Source: Amblyornis subalaris
Lineage: Eukaryota > Chordata > Aves > Passeriformes > Ptilonorhynchidae
NCBI GenBank assembly: GCA_018881555.1
Contig: JACAXG010000032.1
Coordinates: 3,856,837-3,920,836, forward strand
Direction: 5' to 3'
DNA: 64,000 nt
Position numbers and translations under genes: made by a program. Shown here piece by piece: positions 10,951 to 22,700 of this stretch. The notes below the pieces were generated by a model. The model saw only the letters and a list, made by a program, of their open reading frames with translations, made no database searches and was not told the DNA's origin. Each line of letters opens with the position of its first letter. The first letter of the stretch is position 1.

Positions 10951-13739
10951 TCTCTACCCCACTGCTGCGTTGTTTCTAGCTGCATCTGTAGATTGACACC
11001 TGAAGTCATTTTGACCATTAACACACAGCACCTCTCTCAGAAATGCAGCCAAGTCTTGAATTGAGAAAGCAAACATCAGCAGTGTATAATCAGGCTCCCA
11101 ACAGCTCGGGAGAGGAAGTAATAAATATCTTGCGTACCTGGAACTGCAGGAGGAACCCAGCAGGCTGCGTGCAAGGACCCGTCTGGGCACTAGGAAGGAA
11201 GCTCGAGCNAGTTCTCCTGGTGCAAAAAATAGGCTTGGGTGCTCCTATGGCCACAGCATCTGGGTGTAATTTTGATGTTTTATTCCTAAACCTTTCCTTT
11301 TGGCAAAACAACGCACTTCCATCGTTTGTCAGTTTGTTACTGACACAGACAAACCATTACCAGCCAAATTCCCCCCATTCAGCTATCCCTAAGTGCTCTG
11401 TGAAACCAGGATCACTTGGTCAAGTTTTGCTGAAATCAAGCAGGTATTTTCCCAATCAATCAGGTGTTTTCCCAAGAATCATGCACCAAGAACTGTGCTG
11501 AGTCCAGGTGTGGAAGGAGCCACGTGATGCATGTGCCTACCTGCCCCTTAGGGTCTAGTGAAAGGCTGGGATCTCTTGCAGGAGCACAGGGGACACCATG
11601 TCTCAGACCTGGAGATCAGGCTCTGAATTCAGACCAAATCTACTGTTGAATAGTTTTGTTTATCTCAAAAAATCTCACACCCCAGGACTGTGTGTGTGAA
11701 CTATATCTTTTAAAAAGACTTTACTGCCTGCCTACTGGGGCAGGAACTCAATGATGGGAGCTTGCCACTCCCAAATGCACATTCCAACTTTATAATATAT
11801 AAATGTGCCTCAGTTTAATTCTCAGTATAATGTGTTATCCTTCCTTGTTGCCTCAACTTTAATAAAGCATTTATTGCTTCTAATAATACTGAATCTGTAA
11901 CATGAATGAGCATTACATGTCTGTTTTATTTCTAATTTTAAATAATGGTGAAATGTTTTTAATAAAGTATATATTACATTCCCATATACTATACACACTA
12001 TTCTCACCTATAAAATGTGTTTTATTATGTTAGTGTACATATTTTTTGTTGGAATTTTTATCATGGCAAGTTATTAAAGATGCTGCAAATCTGTAGTTGC
12101 CATTAATTGGTAGAATCACTTGTGTTCAGTGTGTCTGAGGATTTGGTCTTCAGAGATCAAGTGCATTTGTGAAATGATTATCAAATATTGGCCTGCTCTT
12201 ATTCCTTCTAACTTCAATGGAAATATGATGGACAATACAGTCATGTGTCAATATGTTTCATTGATAAAAAACATTATGTTCAAAATTTCTTCCTTATTTG
12301 TAGCTAGGAGCTCAGTTTTTGTATTGTTTGCAGAGCTGCAAAGCAGCGTAGTGTCAGAGTGACTCATGAATGGAAGTCAAATAGATTACAGTGGGTGATA
12401 ATGCAGCCTGAGAAGGCTGGGTAAATATAACCCCCAGAAGGGAAATTTACTATATTTTTTCCATGAAAGATCAGCTGAACTTTGTGTTTATCACTCAGGA
12501 ACGTAACAAGTTCTGGCTAGTTCCTGTGTTTTAGAAACTTTTCACCTTGCGAGTTTGATGCTTTATTTCCAAGCTCCCTGGGAGAGTTTCATTTAAATTT
12601 TGACTTTCTATTAAAGCTTCTTGAGGCAGAACAAAACTGGAACTTTATTTCAATGTTTTAAAGTTTAAGTTTTGGGGCTTTTTTCGTGAAGAAATCACAC
12701 AATGAAAGTGTAGCTCAAAGTGTTACTTCTCAGAGCTGCACAGCGCTTCACATCTGTCCTGACTTGCATAAGCCACTCTTTGCATTGAACAGCCATCTTT
12801 GACGAGGGAGCTGTTGAAATGTGCTGTGTTCTGTAGCGAGAGGTGTGGGCAAGGAAAGGAAAGATTTTCAGTTGCCACTAAGAGAACTCTGATTTCCTCT
12901 GACTTACTGTCTTTCTTCATCTTTTAAATTTCATGCAATAAATCTCTTAGGCTGCTTCTAGGAAAACAACTCACATATCCATTCCCTGTCATTTTGTTTC
13001 CATATATCCCTATGACTGCCTGCTTACAAACATTCTCTATAGGGAGGAAACAAAAGAAACAAGTAGATTCTTGCACCATGGCCACTTTTGATCAGAGTTT
13101 TCTGCCACCCAGAATATATCCACCACATTTATTTTCCTGTGTNTGCTGTGTTTACTCAGGTAGTGGGATGTTGTCCACAGAAACACCCTTCCTAGGGGAA
13201 GGTTTTCACTCTTCAGGGGAAAAGGACACTTGGATTATCTATGTGCACCTGTGAAAGCTGTTGCATTTATTCTCCCTTTCTGTTGCAGTCAGTCTTGTAT
13301 ATCTCCTGAATCCTCTGTGAATGGAGGGGTGAAGAACCTTAACTTGGCAGCATGGAAGAGACTGGAAAATTGGTGTTATTTACAACTTGCTAGAGATTAT
13401 GTACAAGAAAATACAAAAAACAAAAGAAATCTCATAATGGGAGAATAATTACATTTGTCCTTCCTGTACTGTTAACGGCAAGTAATAAAATTACCTGTGT
13501 AGTCACACCTGGTAAAATGCTACTGTCTGTCCTTCCTCGTGTGTTACATTGAGCTTTACATGAATACAGATGTAAAGGCCACAATTCACCTTCCAAGAGG
13601 CTTTCCCCTCCTTTTTGGGGAAATAAAACAATTAAAGGTATTCCAGGGTCTTTTTGGTGTAACAGAGCAAACTGTGTATTGAGGCATGAATGTGGTCCTC
13701 AGATGTCAATTTTGGAATCAGGGAATTATTGAAAAAACT

Positions 13740-13906
13740 ATGTGGAAACAAACTCTGGAGATACCCAGCCTGAGCCCTGCAAAGGACAGGGCCAGCTTCA
13801 GAGCTAGAGNAGATTGCCTACAGGATTTTTCCAGACTAGTTTTTAAAAGCCTCTAAGGATAGAGACTTCATAGAACCTTCACATTAGCCAGGCTGCAAGT
13901 TCTGGA
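13740..13906 (-). mobile_element. CR1 LINE fragment
   Basis: The plus strand reads as the reverse complement of a CR1 3' region. Diagnostic segments are CAGCCTGAGCCCTGCAAAGG, ACAGGGCCAGCTTCAGAGC, TTTCCAGACTAGTTTTTAAA and CTCTAAGGATAGAGACTTC. The terminal ATCATAGAAT tail that should lie on the left is not visible, so the copy has lost its extreme 3' end or is diverged there. One undetermined base at 13810. Confidence 0.75.
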
Positions 13907-14780
13907 GACAAAAAATGCTGACATTAACCCAGAGAAATATTTGGAAAAATATGTAATTAATTAACCCTCATGCGTACTGCGTATTATTTCTGGCATAATG
14001 TGTTTGGTTTTTTACAGAAATGTGTTGCATTACACTCTGGTGAAGCTGCATAAAGGTAAATGCATGAAAAAACATGAAGGGGTGTGATGTGTGGTTGAGA
14101 TAAGCTGGGAGAGCAGGGGGCACCTGAGAACTTCACCCCCATCCAGCAGATGGGTGATGTTTTGCAGGAGACATCTCTGTCTCTTCTTCCCTTCCTCTCT
14201 GCTGAGCAAGGTTAGATTTAGATCTTACCTAAATGCAGGCTCTGTATTGCTTTGGTGACAGGCACAATCACTGGGTTCTCAGTACAGTTATAAAAAGGGT
14301 TTATTTCTTTGTGCATTAAAAATCAGCAGGAAGGGGAGTAACCTCTGCTGCTACATGGTAATTTAATACTGGGGATAATATTGGTAGATTGATGAAAAAC
14401 AATCCAAGTGTAAATGGCATTATGGCAGCATTATGAAAAGAAATGCTGGATGAGAATGCAAATTTATAAAGATTTATTGTACCAATGCAAGCAGATATCC
14501 ACATTTAATTATTCCATGGTCAAGAGAACAGTTTCAGCCAGGAAGGTTAAGGGAAGGTCATTCTGACCATTCAGGCTGATGGTGCATTTACCTGAGGGGA
14601 AGAGAACAGAGGTTCAGCTGAACAAAGACATTTACCTGTGAAATAAATTTCCCTGTTCCTTGAAGAGGAAAACTTCCCTCATCACTGCATAAGAGGCAAG
14701 CACAGCACTGCTTGGAGATCTTGGGAAAAGCAGTAAAGTGCTGCCACCTCAGCATTCCCATGAAGAGAGCACCTCTAATC
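13907..14780. other. Non-coding stretch
   Basis: No gene or repeat recognised. AT-rich with ordinary composition. Confidence 0.55.
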
Positions 14781-14912
14781 CATATATACATATAAATATA
14801 AATATAAATATAAATATAAATATAAATATAAATATAAATATAAATATAAATATAAATATAAATATAAATATAAATATAAATATACATATATATATATTTA
14901 CATATATATTTG
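14781..14912. repeat. (ATAAAT)n hexamer microsatellite
   Basis: About fifteen near-perfect copies of a 6-base unit (ATAAAT) occupy 14791-14883, flanked by TATA/CATA-rich sequence on both sides. It produces spurious open frames of repeating Ile-Tyr and Ile-Asn on the two strands, which are not genes. Copy number is likely to vary between individuals. Confidence 0.97.
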
Positions 14913-15420
14913 TATGCTCTGTAACCAGACTTCGCAGCCTCTCTTTCACAGGTGCCCACTAAGGGTTACTTTGGAAATAATCTTGATATCTTCCATGATA
15001 ACAAAAAATTCCGTTTATTCCCAGATCCCAGTCCGCTGCAAACACTTNTCACAATCTCGGAGTGCTCAAAACCTTTTCAGCACTTAAAGTACATTCCAGC
15101 CACTGTAAGTTATCCTTAAATATCACATGTAAATGTTTACATTTGTGGAAACTTAAGTTTCTGCTTTTTCTTTCTTCCTTCCTATCTTGGTCTCACAACG
15201 ACCAAATTCTCGTGCAGTTTTTGATAGCGCTCATTAACACCAACAGCTTTATTGTGAGCCCATGGCTAGAAAACCCGTGATAAATCCTGCACCGATCCCT
15301 NCCTGCCTTCTGTGCTTCGACATGGGCAAGAAGTGTCAGGTTAAGCTCAGCCCACCTGCCTGAGCTGGGCAGGACAGCGGTGGTTTCGCATGGTTATTCA
15401 CAGCGTGGGGTGCAGCTTCA

Positions 15421-15575
15421 GTGGGCAGCTTTTTAATAATGTAAGCCAAAAGTGAAAGGGTAATGTTTACCAAACCTGTTTCAAAATGGCTGATTAATCA
15501 AATAAATGGGTGTTTATTGAGGCTGTTGCTAGGTGCTTACTGTTATTGAGATAATTGTGTGACTCAGCTAAGCCA
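15421..15575. promoter_or_regulatory. Candidate enhancer-like block
   Basis: Three recognisable factor-type words fall within 80 bases. They are the 10-base palindrome TGATTAATCA (15491-15500, paired or homeodomain dimer type), TGTTTATT (15511-15518, forkhead type) and TGACTCA (15560-15566, AP-1/MAF type). The block is repeat-free. That it is a conserved enhancer is my inference; I cannot see conservation. Confidence 0.25.
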
Positions 15576-18500
15576 GACAAAGAGCTCTACTGTTGCTCTA
15601 AAGTACGGCCTAGCCAAGTTTGCATCTTACACCAGAGTCAGGGGAGAAACTTTGCTCTTTCTTCTTGGCTTTTTCACAAAGCTGATCGCTTAGTTCATTT
15701 ATCTGACACAAGCTTAGAAAGCCTTCTTCCCATAAACCCCAGAAACACTGACCCCCCTCCAGAACCTCTTAGTCTGCAGCACAGCAGTGGTGGGTTTTCA
15801 TTACCGACAACAAGGAGTGGACAGACCTGTCTTTTGTGTCTTTTTTATAGTCTATTATATTCTATTAATATTTATGCTATTTATGCCCTTTCCTGCTAAA
15901 CATCTGCGTAAACCGTAAGGTCATCCCCATTCAAAGATCTTGTTTAGTAAATATCTGGGTACTTGATGAGGCAGGCTATTAATGGAGATTTTATGATAGT
16001 AATTGCATAACACAACACATGACATGTTTTTCATCTAAAAAAAATGGAAACATTTTTTAAAGACAGCTACTAATGAGTATAATGATAGAAAACTCTTTGC
16101 TTCTCAGAGGACAGCTTGGAGTACNTGAAGTCTGAGGTGCAGGAAGGGATTTATATCTGCTGATTGGGGGGAACACTAAGAACATATACCTGCCCTCCAA
16201 CTAAATTCCCTCTGATTTCTATATTGGTTTTATTATTTTAATGTAATAGGCTTTTTCTCATTCCAAAGTAGCATGCCTGTGTTCTGCTGTTGGTAGTTTG
16301 CATAGCTGAGTGAGTGATAAGGGATATTTGAAATCACAGATGTTTACTTCAAGACATCAGTCTCAAGTTGTACCAGTCCAAATTTGGAGTAATGTTACCA
16401 GCAGTAGTTTTACAGTCATATTTACACTGCTCTATCTCAGAGGAGAGTTTAACCCCTGTTAGTCATATTCTGTATCAGGTTTGTTGTTTTTTTTTCTAAT
16501 CTTCACCAAAATAAATTATATAATTTAGTAAAGCAGTATTTTGCTTGCTTCAGACTGTATTTTGATTAGAAAATCTTCTGGTGTATGTTAGAGAGATCAC
16601 TGCATTTTAGCTACAAACACTTTCACTTCCTGGAAATGCTCAACATTTATTTAAGATGTTCCAGTAACATTTCATTTACTCTAACATCGAGGCATAGCTG
16701 AGAAAATTAGGTCTTCCCTTTTAACAAATTCGGAGGTTTATAGATCAAGGTCTGAACCAGGTTTTGAACCAGGAAGTGGGCTCTGTTTGAACCCTTGCTT
16801 TTGATTTCATGAATTAATGTTTTACTAGAGGAGTTTCCACTGAAGGAAGAGAGCAATTCTGCTGCTGATCTAACACTTATTACACTCTCAAATATGTTAT
16901 TGAAAAAAAACGTAATGCCTATGATGGCTTTTTTCCTTTTACTGGTCATGAACATAAATCACATTGAGCATGTACTGGAGTCTGGAGTCAGCCTCCCAGA
17001 TATGACAATTTATTAATGGTCTTTGTGGATATCCAGAGAGCGAAAATCACCATAAGGAGCCACTGTGCAGAGGCAGGTTTATGAGAGATTAGCTGAGTGT
17101 TAAAGGAAAGTAAGTGAAGGGTGGAGCAGAAATCCCCTCCCAAACTCTGCACATGGCCCGGGGGGAAATAAGTGATAACATGGCCCCAACTCTCTCTGTC
17201 AACTCCCTCCAGCCTCTAGGACATCACCTCTAAAATGTCATGCTGGTACAATCAAAAACCAGCGTTTTTTCCCACATCGTCATTTGTGAAGTTGGGGTGG
17301 TACTGCCACCCCAGTAGTGGTACAGGATTGCTTCTGCTGGGCTTGTCGGTGGCAGTGAGGCAGGAAGCATGGTGGGAAAACTAGAAGAGGGTAAAGATCC
17401 GAGGTTCAGTATTCATCTGATTTTCTCCAGAGGGCAGAAGCCATTAGCAGAAGCCAACTTTTTCTCCAGCGAGCAGAAGCATGTGTCCAGAGGCCACCAA
17501 TGGAAGATGATACTGGTGTTAAGTTTAAAAGATATTTTCAATACAGAAAAAGGTTAAGAGGCAACAGCTCTTCATCGCTTGTTCCTTAACATGTCTCAGA
17601 ATTGGGCTGTTCAGCTCCCTGCTGAGAGGGCGGCAAGAGCCTTTCCAGGGTCCCTTATTCCATGTCTCTGCTGTGGGGAGCAGCAACCATGAGCTCCTTT
17701 CTCCCTGCAACTTTGGGAAGGAGACAAAAACATCAGCCTTTTTGACATAAAGTTATTTTACAGGCCAGATGCTAAAGATATGTAACTCACCTGCCCAGTG
17801 GCTGCTAATGACCTTTTTTGACAATGTAATTTACTAGCAAGTTCAGTAGCAACAACTACCCTTCAAAACACTTCCCCTCAGGTAGAAATTTGGATTTTTA
17901 ACTCAATTATTCTTAAGTTGTTTTTTTAAACCCAGATTTTGATTACATTGCATTTTCCCTGAAAACAGTGGGAGATGTATTTGGTGAAGGGGGTGTAGAT
18001 ACTGAAAATAGTTAGTCTTCAGTCCCTTAAGGCTTGGGAAAAAAAGCCATATTTCAATTCATAGCTGATTTGTCTTCTAAATTCCTAAGGTAACCTTTGG
18101 GTTTGTTTTTTTTTCTTTTTATTTTTCCCCCTGTTTGCAAGCAAACAGAATGAAAACAACTGTTTTGATTTTTTTTTTTTAATGAAAGGTTTCAATTCTC
18201 CCAGCTAAATACTTGCTTTTGCCTTCTATATGGTCCAGCCAGACCTTGCTTACAGACTGCAAATCCTCAAGGGATTAATTCTACCAGAAGACACAATTCC
18301 TTTCATTCCTTTTACATTACCAACTCCTTGGACAATGCTAAAGAGAGCAGGAATGCTGCTCCACAGCCTTGGTCCTCCTAATCTACCATTTTCCCAAGGG
18401 AGAAGCAGCCTGTTTGCAAGTGGTAGAAGCACTGCCACCTTCAACCCGAGCAAGCACGACTGGCTGGACTGGTGAAATGGTTCTGGATTTGAGTTGCCTT

Positions 18501-19697
18501 GTAGCAGCCTCATTATGCCTAGGTTATGTGCAATATGAACTGTCTTGATGAAGGACAAATTGTTTATTTTTGTTTTAACCCTGTAATCAGTTTATATATT
18601 TGCACAATTTCAAACAGCGGGTGGGAAGGAGTGGTGAATCTGAACTTTACCGCTGCTGGCTGAGTTGTTTATTGAATGTATTTACCAGAAATTACAGGAG
18701 TCATAGGAAAACAAAAGCCAAAATATCTGGCATTTGGTGCCGTCTGATCCATAAGATGAAATTGGAAAGGCACTTCCCCAGTTTTCTCTCAAGGTATTGT
18801 ATGTATTCGAGTTGTTTGGATAATATTTGGGCCATTAAAGATCTCATCTGGGAGCACAGACCAGCTCTCCACTGACACTAACCTGTTCAGACACCTCAGT
18901 GCTGCAGGGAGCACCTGCACAGGCAGTACCTGGACCAGGGCAGGATCAGTGCCTGGGAACAGCCTCGAGAAGGTCCAGGGTTGTGTGTTCGGAGTCTGCC
19001 CTGCTCACACTCCTGTAGCACCGGACCAGACCCATGAGTGGAGACCCCCTGACCCTGCCTGAACAGCCTGTCCAGATCTTCCCCCAGACAGAGCAAATAA
19101 GTCAGGCACGCAATCCTGATGGCACTGGAGGGTTTCCTTACCTGCAACAGGACTCCTGCATGTATTCCTCATACTGCAGTGCCAAGGGGTGCCCTGAGCT
19201 ACCATATTTTGCAATGTCCTTCACCGGGACAGTGACTTTGTTTACAGCTCTAGACTGCTCTGTCTGGCTGTATCCTCATGTCTCTCTGCAGTTGCATCAG
19301 TTTGGCTTTGTCAGCCCTCACCTATGATTAACTGATAGTCTGAGCTGCTGTGCAGAGTACATAGCACAGTGAACTGTGGGGTGAAGTTTGCAATACGTCC
19401 TTATTTCAACTTTAAAATACTAACCTCTTAAATAAAACCAGCTGCACAGAGCAATTAGCAGGCATGAAAATATAAAAAAGCTTAGCAATTTGATTTGGGA
19501 AGCCTCTGAAGAGTCTGTACTCCTCTCCCTGGGAACTGCAGCCCTTACAAGTTCAGTAAATAGATGACTTTTTTTTTCTCCTCACCCAGGCACAAAAGAA
19601 ATTTTCTTTCATATAAGAAGATTTAAAAATAAATATTAGAGAGCCACATATGCATGCACAGAAGCACACATGTGCTTACACATGTCCCAGCTAAGCT

Positions 19698-19711
19698 GCT
19701 ACAGCTGTAGC
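19698..19711. repeat. 14-base perfect palindrome centred on an E-box
   Basis: GCTACAGCTGTAGC equals its own reverse complement and contains the CAGCTG E-box at its centre. Seen directly. A binding site for a basic helix-loop-helix dimer is possible but not shown. Confidence 0.6.
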
Positions 19712-22700
19712 TATAGGCAGATGCATTTGGAAATTGGAGAGTCTGTTTTGCTTAAGAAATACGGGAAACACTTTGAGTAAGTGTTAAAGAGCATATAAGT
19801 TGCATGCTGGAGCAATGTAATGCCAAGGTGCTTTCCTGCAGCAGAACTCGTGCCACTTTATTTATAATGGCAGTGCTTGCAGCTTGCATTAAAGACCGTG
19901 GGTTTTTTAGGTAACTTGCAGGAGTACTGCAAAGACAGTCTGGGAATTTCACTAGATTTCTTTTTCCCATCCAGAGGCAAACCCAATCCCTCTTAGCGAT
20001 GAAGGAGCATGCTGAGACATCCTTATCACCTTTCAACTGACCACAGGGGTTTTCTGGATCCAGCTAGGACTTGACACCACTGCCAGGAGTGCCGCTGCTT
20101 TTGCACCTCCTTTGCTGTCGCTGTGGAAGTGTCACCCCAGCCCTACAACTGCAGCTCATTCAAGGACTCTCCACTGGTTTTCCATCACATGTCGCTGTGT
20201 GTCCCATGATGGAGAACTTTGGGGGTGGATATGGGGAGAGAGTGGTGATGCCCCCCTTGCCCCTTCCTCCTCAATTTTCTGTTCTCTTAAATTAAAAATG
20301 GGAATGATGGTCTTAAGCAGACACTCAGGTAAGAGCATAAACTCAATGAGTGTATACAGTGCTTCTCCAAGTATTTTCCCAGCCTCCAACTACTCCAAAA
20401 TCAGGGATTTTCTGAGACTGTTCAGCAAAGCTCTGTTTCAATCCTCTCCACAAAGCTGCATGGCACATCAGCACATCAGGCTAGCTCAGAATGGTGAAAT
20501 CCTCGTGGAAGAGCTGTTCCTCAATCCAGCCAGGCCAGACTTAGCCACTGGAGGTTCCTCACACAAGTATTCAGACACCTCGGAACAAAATGACATCTCC
20601 ATCTCGGTGGCAACTGGCACCAACGTCCATACAATGAGCCTGAAGGTTGAAAACAAGCTGCAGTTTGTTGGGCAATGTCCAGCCCGCCACCTTTGCCCCA
20701 GAAGAAGCAACCACAGAAGGCTCCCAGCTGCTGCTCCCACAGCTCCGAGTCCTCTGAGAGCTCCAAAACTGCCATTTGCTCTCCTAAACTACCCCCACCA
20801 CCTCGGTTTAGACCTGGTGGCTTATGGTGAACCTGCATTACCTTATCCCCTCCACCTCAGCTCTGGGCACAACCACGGCTCAGTCTGCAACAGCCCCGCT
20901 CCGCGGAGGGACGAGCCGTATTTTGGCAGAGACCTCATTGCAGCAGACCTTCCTGAGCAGAGCCCTCCCATCCCTACCTCTTCCCGTGGTGTTTTATTTC
21001 TCCCCCACGCTCCTTTGCCCCATAGCTGCAGGCTACAATTACCAATAGTAACTAATAAAGAGGCAGAGCAGCTCCAGATGAACCGGGAGAGGTCAACCTG
21101 AAAGCAACGGTTTAAGAGCAGCCAAAAAGCAATTGTCCAAAGGCAGCCTGAAAGCAATTACACTCCAGCTAACATTACCCCTCCACATAAATAACTCCTT
21201 CTGACCTCTCCAGGCCTTTGATTTGCTCTGTTTGAGGAGCTCTGCTGCTGCTGTGCCCCCCAGCAGGTCTCACCTCTCTCTCTCTGCGCAGCCGTCCGAG
21301 CTGGGGCTGCGCCTCTGCCCACGCCAGTTCACCTGGAGCAAGTGACCCGAATGGTATCTGCTCTTCCACGGGCTCCTGGCAGCTCCATGTCGTGGCATCC
21401 TCACAGTGCTCTGCAGTGTCCCTTCAATACTCCTGGGATTATTTTTAGCTTTTCCATGGGGCTCATAAATGTACAAATCGTGTCTTGAAACTTTGAAAGC
21501 TCCCATTTGGTATCTACAAAGAGGAGCTTTCCTGATTTTTCCCAAGAATGCTGTAGAAGTGGAAGGGGCCATTCAGCAGGTAGTTGAACAAAGTGCCTTT
21601 AAGCCCCAAAACCACCACCATTTCCACGTGCCCTTGTGGATGTTAAGCCTTCACATGATTTCAAACAGGCAGCTGAACCAATCCCTACAAGACAAAAGCA
21701 CAAGTGGGGATGAAATGCAAAGTCCCTCCCTCTGGTGCAGAAGGGCCTGTGCTTTGAGGGAGAGAGGCCAGGAAACCACTGTGGGTAGGCTGGGCATGGT
21801 GTTTGCCCCATTCCCATGGCCTGCCTGGACCAGCTGGGACAGTGGCAGGGACAGGACCCTGTGCTGGGTGGACATTTGATCCCATCTGGTTGTGTGCAGC
21901 CACCCCTGTGCTCTCTTGTAGTGAGCAGCATGACTGCGGGGGCAAAAACGTCAGCTGATGTTACATCATCATTAATGTATTGGTAAGGGAAATTGCATAA
22001 TGTGATGACTACAGTGCAGCCTCCTCATCTTTTAGACTCCTTCCAGCCTTTTCCTTCCCACTTCAGTCACAGCCATTTCCAAGTGTTCCATTTGAAGGCC
22101 TGATCCATGTCATGTCAAATAAAAGCTCAAATCCCTTGTTTTTGCAGGAGCAGGGCCAAAAGTGAAACTCCTGTGTTTTGTCTGGATTCAACCCCAGTTT
22201 CTTGCTGATATTAGAGATACTTGGAATTTGGCCCACATGGTTTAAAAATCTCGGGAGCCTTGAGAAAAGTGGGGAGGCAGTGCCAGATTTTTGACAAAAG
22301 TATATGCTGAAGAAAAACCTTCAGGTTTTACCTGAAGTTCACACAGTTATCCCTATTCTGGATGAATCATAATAAATCCTTTATCCTAATTGTACTAAGG
22401 ATTTCATCACAGAGCTCTCTGCAGAGATTATGACTTAAGAAGAGGAAAACGGTTGCAAAACATGGGAAATGCAAAAGAGACTTTTGCATATACTTATGCT
22501 CTGTAACAATGAACCTACATTGTCCAGGTCCCCAGTAAATATTCAGAGCATTTTATAAATGAACCTTTTATACAAGAAGGTTTGTAAGTTAATGAGAACA
22601 CAATACCTGGGCGTTGCAAAGCATTTGTACTAATTGGTTGAACATCCTTTACCCAAATACAACGATGAAATATCACATAAGGGAAGTAACAATGAAAAGG

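Larger units (their letters stand above)
9704..13739. other. Non-coding stretch with a candidate small transcription unit
   Basis: No known gene or interspersed repeat recognised. The TATA-like box, short ATG frame and AATAAA between 9951 and 10950 are listed separately. From 11700 to 12700 the DNA is AT-rich with several AATAAA-like words on both strands. Open frames up to 152 codons (11043-11501, containing an undetermined base) show no recognised domain. Confidence 0.5.

Noticed and set aside
14588..14962. Frames of repeating Ile-Tyr, Ile-Phe and Ile-Asn
   Set aside because: They are translations of the ATAAAT microsatellite in different frames.
20112..21101. 329-codon plus-strand frame as a protein-coding gene
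   Set aside because: It starts at a non-ATG codon, has no recognisable domain, and shares its interval with several long minus-strand frames, as expected from local base composition. Kept only as a finding to test.
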